A DNA stretch of 64,000 nucleotides from JAJZAM01 sp027391075 (GTDB lineage Bacteria > Actinomycetota > Acidimicrobiia > Acidimicrobiales > Palsa-688): the NCBI GenBank assembly GCA_027391075.1, contig DAHYHI010000055.1, forward strand, positions 1-64,000, given 5' to 3'. Numbering within the stretch: the stretch's first letter is position 1; every line of letters starts with the position of its first letter. This document shows positions 41,179-50,858 of this stretch, one piece after another. The position numbers and the translations under genes are program-made. The notes beneath the pieces were generated by a model. That model ran no database searches. It had not been told where the DNA came from and saw only the letters and a program-made list of their open reading frames with translations.

Positions 41179-42900
41179 ATGGACGACGTTTTCCAAGGAG
41201 TCGAGCAGCTGTCAGGCGTAGAAGGCGACGCTCGCGACGGACGTGAATGGTGGCGTGACGCAGTTATGTACCAGGTCTACGTGCGCAGTTTCGCCGACTC
41301 CGACGGTGACGGCGTGGGCGACCTGCGTGGCGTGGCTTCGCGCCTCGACTACATCGCCGATCTGGGGGTTGACGGCATCTGGCTGAACCCGTTCTACAAG
41401 TCGCCCCAGGAGGATGGCGGTTACGACGTCGCGGATTACTTCGAGGTGGACCCACTTTTCGGGACGCTCGCCGACTTCGACGCCCTGCTCGGCCAAGCGC
41501 ACGCGCTCGGCATGCGAGTCCTCGTAGACCTCGTGCCGAACCACACGTCGTCACGCCACGAGTGGTTCCAGGCTGCTCTGGAATCTCCCCCAGGTAGCTT
41601 CGAGAGGGACCGTTACATTTTCAGGCCCGGCAGGGGTCCATGCGGTGACGAACCGCCGAACAACTGGCGGAGCGTGTTCGGCGGTTCCGCTTGGAGCAGA
41701 GTCAGCGACTCAGATCCCCAAGGTGCCGGCGGCGTTCCGGCGGAGTGGTACCTGCATCTGTTCGCGCCGGGTCAGCCGGATCTCAACTGGGAGTGTGAGG
41801 AGGTAAGGAGCTACTTCGACGACGTCCTGCGATTCTGGCTCGGTAGAGGTGTCGACGGCTTCCGTATCGACGTCGCCCACGGTATGGTCAAGGACCAGGA
41901 CCTACCGGACTTCGACGGCGAGGAAGAAGCCGACGGCGAACCGGACCCGTCGGGCATGAACGGGGATGACCACCCCTACTGGGATCGAGATGAGGTCCAC
42001 GATATCTACCGACGGTGGAGGAAGATCCTTGATGCCTATCCGGGTGAGAGGGTCTTCCTCGCCGAGGCTTGGGTGAAAACCCCTGCGCGGTTAGCTCGCT
42101 ATCTGCGCCCCGACGAGTTGCACATGGCCTTCAACTTCGATTTCCTAAAATGTGACTGGGACGCCGACGCTTTTGCAAGGACCATATCTTCGACCCTGTC
42201 AAACCTGACCCAGGTGGGCGCGGCGCCTACCTGGGTGTTGTCCAACCATGACGTGGCACGCCATGTAACCCGGTACGGTGACGGGCCGGCCGGACTATCC
42301 CGAGCACGGGCGGCTCTTCTGTTGATGCTGGCGCTTCCAGGTAGCGCATTCGTCTACCAGGGCGAAGAGCTTGGCCTTCCTGAGGTGACAGACCTGCCCG
42401 ATAACGTCCTGCAAGACCCCACTTTCTTGCGCACGGACGGCAAGGTGCGGGGAAGGGACGGCTGCCGTGTCCCGATCCCGTGGGACGAGAGCGGCCCAGG
42501 TTTGGGTTTCTCGACTGCCGCTCCGTGGCTACCACAGCCGGTGTCGTGGGCGCAGCTGTCGGTTAGCCACCAGAGCCATGACGCCACCTCGACTCTCGCT
42601 TTGTACCGCCAAGCCTGTGAACTGCGCAGACGCCTACGGCCCTACCTTGCCGGCCCGGAGTTCAGCTGGGTGCGCGCAGCCCCGGGGCTGGTAGCGTTCA
42701 AGAGGGGAGACAACTTAAGCTGTGTAGTTAACTGCTCCGAAGAGCCCGCGGAGCTACCCGCCGGGGTACTCGATGCTGGACCTGTCGTGCTTTCGAGCGC
42801 CCCAGCTGCGACTTCGCTGCTCTCGAAGTCGAACACCTCGCAGGCCGCCTCTCTGATACCCGCCAACTCGGCATTGTGGTTCGCCCGAACGCCGTCTTGA
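41179..42900 (+). CDS. GH13 alpha-glucosidase / oligo-1,6-glucosidase
   Basis: 573 residues. The (beta/alpha)8 core has DAVMYQVYVRSFADSDGDGVGDLRG, VLVDLVPNHTSSRHEWF, GVDGFRIDVAHG (nucleophile Asp), VFLAEAWV (acid Glu) and LSNHDVARHV (transition-state Asp); all catalytic residues are kept. The C-terminal domain is beta-rich. It cleaves terminal alpha-glucosidic bonds of short glucans or sucrose-type sugars in the cytosol. A second GH13 gene is at 50859. The neighbouring fluoride operon seems unrelated. Confidence 0.92.
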   Translation: MDDVFQGVEQLSGVEGDARDGREWWRDAVMYQVYVRSFADSDGDGVGDLRGVASRLDYIADLGVDGIWLNPFYKSPQEDGGYDVADYFEVDPLFGTLADFDALLGQAHALGMRVLVDLVPNHTSSRHEWFQAALESPPGSFERDRYIFRPGRGPCGDEPPNNWRSVFGGSAWSRVSDSDPQGAGGVPAEWYLHLFAPGQPDLNWECEEVRSYFDDVLRFWLGRGVDGFRIDVAHGMVKDQDLPDFDGEEEADGEPDPSGMNGDDHPYWDRDEVHDIYRRWRKILDAYPGERVFLAEAWVKTPARLARYLRPDELHMAFNFDFLKCDWDADAFARTISSTLSNLTQVGAAPTWVLSNHDVARHVTRYGDGPAGLSRARAALLLMLALPGSAFVYQGEELGLPEVTDLPDNVLQDPTFLRTDGKVRGRDGCRVPIPWDESGPGLGFSTAAPWLPQPVSWAQLSVSHQSHDATSTLALYRQACELRRRLRPYLAGPEFSWVRAAPGLVAFKRGDNLSCVVNCSEEPAELPAGVLDAGPVVLSSAPAATSLLSKSNTSQAASLIPANSALWFARTPS

Positions 42901-42950
42901 ACCCGCGCTACACACGAACACTCCGGACCCCGGTCCTCCTCCCAGTGAAC

Positions 42951-43454
<504 letters not shown>

Positions 43455-43500
43455 CGCCTCGAAGGCTACCGCTGCCGGCACACCGGTAGCGCGGGCCGCA

Positions 43501-44217
43501 TCAGTGCGGTCTGCACCCCCCGAAGATGGCGTTTTCGAGGTCTTTCCAGTACACGTCGACGGCTTCGAAACCGGCGTCTTCGAGCCAGCGAAGCTGCGGG
43601 TCGAGAGGAGAAATATAGCGGATATGGTTTTCCCAGCGCTTCTGCTGTTCTGGGGTGCGGTTCGCTCGAGCCGCCGGGGCGGCGGGGTCGCGACGATCAC
43701 CGACCCGCTGCCAGGCGTCGGCCATGACCGGGGAGGTGGCCCCGACCGGGTCGTAGTTCAAGTACCAGCCGCCCGGCTCCAGGTGCTCCAGGATCTCCGC
43801 GAAAAGTTGCTTTTTGCGTTCGTCGGGAACGTGGTGGACGCACAAGGAGCTGATAACAGCGTGAGAGCTCCTTGGAAGCTCCGCTGGCCAGCCTGGGGCT
43901 TCGAGGTCCATGGTCACGTACCGGAAACGGCCTTCGTAAGAGGCCAGAGAGGAAAGGCCCTCGGCCATCATCTGGGGCGAGAAATCAGCGAGGACAGCCC
44001 TAGCCGAGGTATAGCGGTCGAGGACTGCTCGGCTGGCAGCCCCAGTTCCAGCGCCCAGATCGACGAAGGTGAACTCCTCGTCGTCAGCGAAAGGCAGGAG
44101 GTCTACCATCACCTGGCGATGGGCGCTGCGGGTGTGTTCCCGTTGGGATGACGAAGCTACCCAGTCCGCCACTTGAGCTTCGTCGGTCCATATCGCTGCG
44201 TTGTGGTCTGCTGGCAC
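43501..44217 (-). CDS. Class I SAM-dependent methyltransferase
   Basis: 238 residues: FVDLGAGTGAASRAVLDRYTSARAVLADFSPQMM is the SAM site, followed by YVTMDLEAPGW and HAVISSLCVHHVPDERKKQLFAEILEHLEPGGWYLNYDPV. It resembles ubiquinone/menaquinone or small-molecule methyltransferases. It is between tadA and the P450 gene, all on the minus strand. The substrate is unknown; the P450 neighbour hints at a common small-molecule pathway. Confidence 0.85.
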   Translation of the reverse strand: MPADHNAAIWTDEAQVADWVASSSQREHTRSAHRQVMVDLLPFADDEEFTFVDLGAGTGAASRAVLDRYTSARAVLADFSPQMMAEGLSSLASYEGRFRYVTMDLEAPGWPAELPRSSHAVISSLCVHHVPDERKKQLFAEILEHLEPGGWYLNYDPVGATSPVMADAWQRVGDRRDPAAPAARANRTPEQQKRWENHIRYISPLDPQLRWLEDAGFEAVDVYWKDLENAIFGGCRPH

Positions 44218-44233
44218 GGCGTGACTCTACTCG

Positions 44234-45451
44234 TCAGTTAAGGACCCGTACAGGCAGGTTCCTCGGGCCGCGCACCTGGCCCCCAGACCAGCTGACAGCT
44301 TCGGGGTCTGCGAGCTCGAACTCGGGGTAGCGGGCGATCCACTCTTTTAGGGCCACGGTGAGTTCCATCCTCGCCAAGTTCGAGCCGAGGCAGCGATGTA
44401 TTCCCAGTCCGAAGGCGGCGTGACGGTTCTCCTGCCTGTCGATCAGGATCTTGTCGGCGTCGGGGAAGACGGTCTCGTCCCGGTTGGCAGAGGGGAAAGG
44501 AAGGAGGACCCAGTCGTCTTTCTGCATGCGGTGGCCGTGGAAGTCGAAGTCTTCTATGACGAGACGGCCCATCGTCACCGGCGCGTAGGCTCGCAAGAAC
44601 TCCTCGATAGCGGTCGGCCAGAGTGAAGCGTCCGAGGCCAGACGGCGCCTGTCGTCGGGGTGGGATCCAAGATGCCACAGGGCGGCCCCGATCGCCGACC
44701 AGGTTGTGTCGATGCCGGCGACCATGAGGAGGATCATCGTTCCGCGGACGTGTTCGATGGCCAGCTTGTTGCCGTCGATCTCGGCTTCCAAGAGGAACGA
44801 GGTGAGGTCGTCACGAGGCTGGGCCCGGTGAGCTTCGATCTGATCGTTGAGGTAGGCCTCGATCTCGCCTTGCATGAACATGTCTAAACGTTCCTCGCTG
44901 GGAAGGTCGACTTTCTCTAGGACCTGGGTTATGAAACGCCGAAAGATGTCAGCGTCTTCGAGAGGGAACCCGAGCATTCCGACGATCACGCCCACCGGGA
45001 TGTGCTGGGTGTATTCCACGGCGGCGTCGAAGACAGAGCGTCCAGCGGTCGCGTCCAGCAACTCTCCGCACAGCTTGCGGACCATCGGCTCTAGAGAGGC
45101 AATTTTCTTCGGTGCGAAGGCCGGAAGAAGCATCCGGCGTGCCACGGCGTGGAACGGAGGGTCCGAGGTGATGGGCGGAGCAAGACCGATTGGCGCAGGC
45201 AAGTCGAGTTCCGTCGGGCGCAGGTTGTCCACGACGACCGCCCGCGAGGTGAAGTGCTCTGTGTCGTAAGCGACCTCGGACACCAGTTCGTGGGTGGTCG
45301 GCAGCCAAGTGCCTCCGTAGCGCTCGCTGTGAGCGACCGGACACTGCGCTCGGAGGTCCGCCCAGATGGGGTAAGGGTCACGAACCCAGGTCGGGTCCGT
45401 GTGGTCGAAGTCGGTCGTCCAGTTCCCGACGGGGGCTTGGCGGCCGGTCAT
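44234..45451 (-). CDS. Cytochrome P450
   Basis: 405 residues with all P450 landmarks: the oxygen-activating AGIDTT in the I helix (245-250), the ExxR Glu284-Arg287 pair, and the heme loop FGLGIHRCLG with heme ligand Cys354. The N-terminus has no membrane anchor, so it is soluble. It overlaps its ferredoxin by 4 bases, which strongly suggests electron supply by that protein. The nearest families are actinobacterial CYPs of lipid, terpene or drug oxidation; subfamily and substrate cannot be told. Confidence 0.95.
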   Translation of the reverse strand: MTGRQAPVGNWTTDFDHTDPTWVRDPYPIWADLRAQCPVAHSERYGGTWLPTTHELVSEVAYDTEHFTSRAVVVDNLRPTELDLPAPIGLAPPITSDPPFHAVARRMLLPAFAPKKIASLEPMVRKLCGELLDATAGRSVFDAAVEYTQHIPVGVIVGMLGFPLEDADIFRRFITQVLEKVDLPSEERLDMFMQGEIEAYLNDQIEAHRAQPRDDLTSFLLEAEIDGNKLAIEHVRGTMILLMVAGIDTTWSAIGAALWHLGSHPDDRRRLASDASLWPTAIEEFLRAYAPVTMGRLVIEDFDFHGHRMQKDDWVLLPFPSANRDETVFPDADKILIDRQENRHAAFGLGIHRCLGSNLARMELTVALKEWIARYPEFELADPEAVSWSGGQVRGPRNLPVRVLN

Positions 45452-45666
45452 CCCTGGATCTCCGTGACCGTGATCGCGTACTCGGGGCAGTTCGCAGCAG
45501 CGTTTTGGGCCTTGGCCCCGAGTACGCCGTCGACGGTCCCCTCGCCTACTACGAAAGCGTTGCCGAGGTCGTCTACGTCGAATACCTCAGGGGCGATGGC
45601 GAAGCACCGGTTGTGGCCCTGGCAGCGGTCGGGGTCGACCGTCACCTTGAATTTGACTGCGGTCAT
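45448..45666 (-). CDS. [3Fe-4S] ferredoxin of the P450 operon
   Basis: 72 residues: KVTVDPDRCQGHNRCFAIAPEVF, with Cys15, Cys21 and Cys60 (NAAANCPEYAI). The second of the usual four cysteines is His or missing (CQGHNRC), which fits a [3Fe-4S] cluster as in P450-associated ferredoxins. The ATG at 45666 has CTAGGAGGAG before it; the longer frame to 45705 adds 13 unlikely residues. It starts the P450 operon and overlaps it by 4 bases. Confidence 0.93.
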   Translation of the reverse strand: MTAVKFKVTVDPDRCQGHNRCFAIAPEVFDVDDLGNAFVVGEGTVDGVLGAKAQNAAANCPEYAITVTEIQG

Positions 45667-45744
45667 GGGGCGTCTCCTCCTAGGCTCCAATGTGCCCGAC
45701 GACACAGTAACTTAACAGCATTCAGTTGCGTAGGGTCAAAGCGT

Positions 45745-48432
45745 TCAGCCGGTGTTGCGCAGACCCGCTGCGATCCCGTTGACGCACAAAAGCAGGGCGC
45801 GTTCGACGTCGGGATCCTGGGTGTGTCCGGCTCGTTCTGCAGCTCGTACGCGGCGCAGAAGGGAAAGCTGCAAGTCATGTATGGGGGTCAGGTAGGAGTC
45901 CCTCACGGCCAGGGTCCGCCGCAGCACCGGAGCCTTTTCGAGGAGACTGTCCTGGCGGGTCACTTCCACGATTGCGGCGACGGTTCGGGCGTGCTCGGCT
46001 TCGATCATGTCGAACAGTCGCCAGGTGTGGGGGGGTGCAAGGCTTTCCACGTATCGCCGAGCGATTCCCAGGTCGGTCTTGACGAGGGTCATCTCGACGT
46101 TAGATAAGAAGTTTGAAAAAAAGGCCCACCCGTCGCGCATCTCGTCGACAATGTCGGTCATCCCCGCAAGGGTTGCCGCTTGAAGGCCTGAACCCACCCC
46201 GTACCAGCCGGGAACGATCTGGCGGGACTGCGTCCAACCGAACACCCAGGGAATTGCGCGAAGGCCCTCTATGCCAGTCGACCCGTCAGGCCGTCGAGAC
46301 GGTCGAGACCCCAGGTGCAGGGCTCCCAGCTGGTCGACCGGCGTCGAGGAAGTAAAGTACTCTGCGAGCATAGGGTCCTCTACGAGCTCGCTGTAAGCAC
46401 GGTAGGCGCCTTGGGAGATGGCGTCCATCACCGGGGCCCAACGCTCTAGTTCCCCTTGTCTCAGGCGGGGGGAACTGTGGAGGGCGGTAGCTTCGAGGGT
46501 CGAGGCGAGCATCAACTCCAGGTTCTCCTTTGCGAGCGCCTTCAATGAGTACTTGTCCGATATGACTTCGCCCTGCTCGGTTATTTTGACCGACCCTGTG
46601 ATGCTGCCCGGTGGCAGGGCCATGATGGCGTCGTGGGTTGGTCCGCCGCCACGGCCGACCGTGCCTCCTCTACCGTGGAAGAAGATCACTCGAACCCCAA
46701 ACGAAGCGCACACATCGAGCACCGCTCGTTGTGCCTTGTGGATCTCCCACTGAGAAGTTGTGATACCAGCTTGCTTGTTCGAGTCGCTGTAACCGAGCAT
46801 TACTTCCTGCACGTTTCCGCGAGCAGCTACGAGCGACCGGTACGAGCGTGAGCTCAGCATGTCGCCGACGATCATCGCTGCGCTGCGGAGCTCCTCGACG
46901 GTCTCGAGAAGCGGAACGAGCCCGATCTTGGCAACGCCTAGCACAGGATCGACGAGGCCGGCCTGTTTGGCGACGACAGCGGCTGCGAGCACGTCGTCAG
47001 CCCCTTTTGTCATCGAGATGATGTAGGTCTCGGCTGCTTTCGGGCCCAGCAGCCCTTGAGCTGTGCCAATAGCCTCGAAGGCCCCGAAGACTCTAGACGA
47101 GCCGGCGCTGAGCGGGACGGGCCTTGCTGCCAGAGGCCGCCGGTTCTCCAGTTCGGAGCTGAGCCGCTCGAGTCGTTCATGGCGGGTCAGGCCACGGTAA
47201 GACTCCCCGAGACGCTCGTACAGCTCGCTCAGCAGTCGGTGGTGCGCTTCGGAATGCTCCCGCACGTCCAGTGACGCCAGGTGCAGACCCCAGCAGGAGA
47301 TGCTGCGGGCCGGACCGTCGAGGGCGGATGCGACAAGATGTCCTCCGTTCGCCAATAGGGAGTTGCGCATCAAAGCCATGTCAGCGAGCACGCCATCACC
47401 GTCGAGGTAATCCCTGCCATCCACGTGGGCTGAACCGTCGTTCAAACGGCGGGCTGTGTTCCTCAGTTTCTGGCTGATGCAGATGCACTTGAGCCTGTAG
47501 GGCTCCTCGGAGTTGAGGCGGAGGTAGCGATCCTCAATCTCGGGTAGCACCCGCAGATCGGCTTCGATAGAGCTCAGCAGCTCATGCGAGACGTCTTTGA
47601 GCCGGGTTGACATCGCAAGCTGACCGCGTAGGGAGTCCACGGCTCTCACAGCCAGGTCTACGGCGTGCGTGTGTGCCAGGAGAACGACTTTCAAGGTTAT
47701 TTCTGGGGTTACGTTCGGGTTTCCGTCCCGGTCTCCCCCGATCCAGGACCCGAAACGCAGCGGAGTCGACCATGCTTCGGGACCGTCGGAGCCGACGATC
47801 GAATGCCACTCGTCGAGCACCTCGGGTACGGCGCCTCCCGCCAGTTGATCGAAGTAGTAGAGCGCGTTTCGGGCCTCGTCGAGAGGGTCCGGTTGGGCGA
47901 CTCGAAGGTCGTCGGTCAGCCAGAGCAGTTCGACGGCCCGCGCGAGTTGCGTGTCCACTTTGGGCCCCGGCTCGACGTCTAACAAGTCTGCTATCTGCGC
48001 TAGTTGCACCAGCTTGGTGCGTCTCGCCGCCTCGGTTGGATGCGCCGTGAAGACCGGCCGCAACTCGACGGCGGAAGCGATCCTGCGCAGCTCGGCATCG
48101 GTGATGCCCGCTTTGCGCGCTGACGCGACAACGTCGGCGAGCCACCCTGTGCGAGTGGTGCGCGCCCTGTGCACTTGCTCGGTGACGTTCGCAAGGAGGA
48201 AATAAGTGCTGAAGGCGCGGACCAGCCGCGTAGCCGACTCCACGTCGAGCCGGTCGAGAAGCTCGGCCGTAGCGTCGCGGTCATCCCGGCTGCCCGAACG
48301 TACCCTCTCGACGAGCTCGAGCACCTGCGGGCCCTCCTGGCGAGCGAGCGTGTCGCCGAGCATGCCGACAATCCGGCGGATGTCAGCTCGAAGCGCGGAG
48401 TCATCGACTTGGGAGGTCTGCATGCCGTCCAT
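45745..48432 (-). CDS. ppc: Phosphoenolpyruvate carboxylase
   Basis: 895 residues, full length. Active-site signatures: VFTAHPTEAARRT (catalytic His), GYSDSNKQAGITTS, FFHGRGGTVGRGGGPTHDAI and the C-terminal NTG end. It fixes bicarbonate onto PEP to give oxaloacetate, refilling the citrate cycle. It is not part of an obvious operon: the ferredoxin ends 79 bases away on the same strand, and the histidine kinase lies upstream on the same strand with a 157-base gap. Confidence 0.97.
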   Translation of the reverse strand: MDGMQTSQVDDSALRADIRRIVGMLGDTLARQEGPQVLELVERVRSGSRDDRDATAELLDRLDVESATRLVRAFSTYFLLANVTEQVHRARTTRTGWLADVVASARKAGITDAELRRIASAVELRPVFTAHPTEAARRTKLVQLAQIADLLDVEPGPKVDTQLARAVELLWLTDDLRVAQPDPLDEARNALYYFDQLAGGAVPEVLDEWHSIVGSDGPEAWSTPLRFGSWIGGDRDGNPNVTPEITLKVVLLAHTHAVDLAVRAVDSLRGQLAMSTRLKDVSHELLSSIEADLRVLPEIEDRYLRLNSEEPYRLKCICISQKLRNTARRLNDGSAHVDGRDYLDGDGVLADMALMRNSLLANGGHLVASALDGPARSISCWGLHLASLDVREHSEAHHRLLSELYERLGESYRGLTRHERLERLSSELENRRPLAARPVPLSAGSSRVFGAFEAIGTAQGLLGPKAAETYIISMTKGADDVLAAAVVAKQAGLVDPVLGVAKIGLVPLLETVEELRSAAMIVGDMLSSRSYRSLVAARGNVQEVMLGYSDSNKQAGITTSQWEIHKAQRAVLDVCASFGVRVIFFHGRGGTVGRGGGPTHDAIMALPPGSITGSVKITEQGEVISDKYSLKALAKENLELMLASTLEATALHSSPRLRQGELERWAPVMDAISQGAYRAYSELVEDPMLAEYFTSSTPVDQLGALHLGSRPSRRPDGSTGIEGLRAIPWVFGWTQSRQIVPGWYGVGSGLQAATLAGMTDIVDEMRDGWAFFSNFLSNVEMTLVKTDLGIARRYVESLAPPHTWRLFDMIEAEHARTVAAIVEVTRQDSLLEKAPVLRRTLAVRDSYLTPIHDLQLSLLRRVRAAERAGHTQDPDVERALLLCVNGIAAGLRNTG

Positions 48433-48589
48433 CTTTGTGCCTGGCGACAGCTATCCCGCGCCAGCGGGTCGGCTTGACGTGCAAGCAGGAGGCTCAAGGG
48501 ATGATCACCTACTTAGCTACTTATCCCGGCCGGCCGCGGAGAGGACAGACCCCGGAGTAGCCCGCTGATCTGTCGGGAGGCAGTTCCGG

Positions 48590-50074
48590 TCAGCCTTGAG
48601 CGGGGGTGAGAGGCCCGGCGGGCAGGGAGACGACCATGCGTGTACCGCCGCCCTGACCGGTAGGCGATTCGGCGTGCACCCGGCCCCCCATAGCAGCCAC
48701 GAGTTCGTGGACGATGGCCAGACCGAGGCCGGATCCGATCGGTCGGTCCGGACCGGGTCGGGCCACGAAGAGCCTTTCGAAGACCCGGCTGAGAGCCTCG
48801 GCCGGAATCCCTGGTCCGTCGTCGGACACCGTCAAGCCGACCCAGCCGCCCCATCCTGCGGTGGGGAAATCGCCCTCGCCGATCGGAGTCTCGTTCGTCG
48901 AGCGCCCGGCGCGTACCTCCACGTAAGACCCCGCATATCGCAGGGCGTTCTCGATCAGGTTTGCGGTCACTTGGGCTAGTCGGTCGGGGTCCACGACGGC
49001 GGTACAGACGCCGGGCGGTGCCTCCACTCGCAGGCTGATGCCCAGTTCGTCCGCAGCCGGGTTGAAGGCGGTTGCCGCAGTCGAAACGACAGCCCCGAAG
49101 TCCACGGTCACGGTCTCCAGAGTAAACCGGCGCGCCTGAAGCGTGGCCAGGGCGAGTAGGTCAGCGACGAGTCTCTCGAGCCGTCGCGCCTGGCCGGCGA
49201 TCACTCGCGCTGCGGCCGTAGCGTCCTGGGTGGCGCCGTCTTCGATGGCCTCCGCGAAGCCTCGGATCGAGGTAAGAGGGGTACGAAGGTCGTGTGAGAC
49301 GGACTGTAAGAACCTGCGTTCGTCGGCTCTTACCCTCCCGAGGTCCTCGGCCATGGAGTTGACTGACCTGGCGAGCGCTGTCAGCTCCGGGTCCCGCTGG
49401 TTGTGGGAAGGCAGCGTTACCCTGGCGTCGAGATCCCCGGACGCTATGCGGCTGGTGACGATCTGCGTGGCCCTGATCGGCGAGACGAAACGTCGCCCCA
49501 GGCGGTAAGCGACGATCCACGCGGCCGCGATGATGGCGAGCGACGACACCAAGAACCAAGGTCCTGCGGTGGACCAGGCGCTTGGGGGCGTCCGGGTGAG
49601 GACCACGGCTTGGACCACCTGACGGGTCTGGCCGAGTATCAGGATCGACGCCTCGTACGGCACCGCTGCGAACACTACCCCGCCGGTCTCGCCTGAGACA
49701 GTCCGAAGTTGGTACAGAGCGGCCGTGTCTAGGTCTGAGACGGTCACCCCCGGGGGTAGAACAAGCTTTGCCCGTGGGGTCACCGGGTCGAAGGTCCTCC
49801 CATCCGCGAGAACAGCGACTACAGCCGATCCGTCCAGGCGGAAAGGGCCGCGAAGTGCTAGCAGCAATGATCGCAGCGCCCTGGCAGGGTCCCCACCTGG
49901 AGCGTTCTTGGCCTCTTGCTGTACTCCGGCGGCGAGCCCGACACCTTCCCTGACAAGTTCGTTTCGAGTCTGGGTGCTGTTGGAAAGAGCGGCAAGATAC
50001 AACGTGACAAGGCCGGAAAGAACCAGGGCAGCGACGACCATGAGCACCATGGCGGCGGTGAGGCGTCTAGTCAT
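48590..50074 (-). CDS. Sensor histidine kinase (OmpR-family partner)
   Basis: 494 residues: membrane helix 1 (7-29), a sensor loop of about 140 residues, helix 2 (about 172-192), HAMP (193-250), the phosphoacceptor in SVSHDLRTPLTSIRGFAEA, and the kinase domain with NLIENALRYAG (N box), DDGPGIP (G1) and GSGLGLAIVHELV (G2). Extracytoplasmic sensor without a known domain. It begins 14 bases after the regulator gene, which is the usual arrangement. Signal unknown. Confidence 0.93.
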   Translation of the reverse strand: MTRRLTAAMVLMVVAALVLSGLVTLYLAALSNSTQTRNELVREGVGLAAGVQQEAKNAPGGDPARALRSLLLALRGPFRLDGSAVVAVLADGRTFDPVTPRAKLVLPPGVTVSDLDTAALYQLRTVSGETGGVVFAAVPYEASILILGQTRQVVQAVVLTRTPPSAWSTAGPWFLVSSLAIIAAAWIVAYRLGRRFVSPIRATQIVTSRIASGDLDARVTLPSHNQRDPELTALARSVNSMAEDLGRVRADERRFLQSVSHDLRTPLTSIRGFAEAIEDGATQDATAAARVIAGQARRLERLVADLLALATLQARRFTLETVTVDFGAVVSTAATAFNPAADELGISLRVEAPPGVCTAVVDPDRLAQVTANLIENALRYAGSYVEVRAGRSTNETPIGEGDFPTAGWGGWVGLTVSDDGPGIPAEALSRVFERLFVARPGPDRPIGSGLGLAIVHELVAAMGGRVHAESPTGQGGGTRMVVSLPAGPLTPAQG

Positions 50075-50088
50075 GGGGGTGCGCCGGC

Positions 50089-50769
50089 CTAGTCGAGCCT
50101 GTATCCCACACCCCAGACGGTGCTGAGGGTGAAATCCGGCCCGAGCTTCTTGCGGAGCTGCCCGATGTGGACGTCCACAGTCCGGTCGTCGCCGTACCAG
50201 TCAGGGCCCCACACGCCGTCGAGGAGTTGGCGCCGTGAAAGTGCTAGCCCCCTGTTCGCCACGAGGTAGGCGAGGAGGTCGAACTCCCGTGTTGCGAGCG
50301 CAACGGGGCCGCCGTCTAAGAGAACCTCCCGGCGGGCCGTGTCGACGGTGATATGACCGAGGACCGCGACGGCTCTGTTAGTTGTTGCGGGCTGCGTCGA
50401 GCGGCGGATAATCGCCTTGACCCGGGCCGCGAGCTCTCTAGGCGAGAACGGCTTGGTCACGTAGTCGTCAGCTCCGAGCTCGAAGCCGAGCACCCTGTCG
50501 ATCTCCTCGTCGCGCGCAGTGAGCATCACGACTGGGACGGAACTGTTGGCCCGTATCCTGCGGCATACTTCGAAACCGTCGACCTTGCCGGGCAGGCCGA
50601 CGTCCAAGATGACCAGGGACGGCCTCTCGCGCTCCACAGCGGCGAGGCCTCTCTCGCCGTCTACGGCGGGGACGACGCGGTGACCATCGCGGCGAAGGTA
50701 CATACATATCAGCTCTGAGATATTGGGGTCATCCTCTACGACCACTATCGTCGCCGCTTCGTTGGGCAT
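50089..50769 (-). CDS. OmpR/PhoB-family response regulator
   Basis: 226 residues: receiver domain with acidic pocket ED12-14, phosphoacceptor Asp56 (LVILDVGLPG), Thr in MLTARDE and Lys in VTKPFSP; then a winged-helix DNA-binding domain (VALATREFDLLAYLVANRG...RTVDVHIGQLRKKLGPDFTLSTVWGVGYRLD). It is the first gene of a two-gene unit with the kinase downstream. A Lys-Pro-Phe motif completes the switch. Confidence 0.95.
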   Translation of the reverse strand: MPNEAATIVVVEDDPNISELICMYLRRDGHRVVPAVDGERGLAAVERERPSLVILDVGLPGKVDGFEVCRRIRANSSVPVVMLTARDEEIDRVLGFELGADDYVTKPFSPRELAARVKAIIRRSTQPATTNRAVAVLGHITVDTARREVLLDGGPVALATREFDLLAYLVANRGLALSRRQLLDGVWGPDWYGDDRTVDVHIGQLRKKLGPDFTLSTVWGVGYRLD

Positions 50770-50858
50770 CTTGGTGAGAGTCTGCCACGCGCGGCGCTAG
50801 AACGAGAGGCTGTGACCCACGCTATTCGCTGGCCCTCCGTGTGGCTGCGGGTTCCTAA

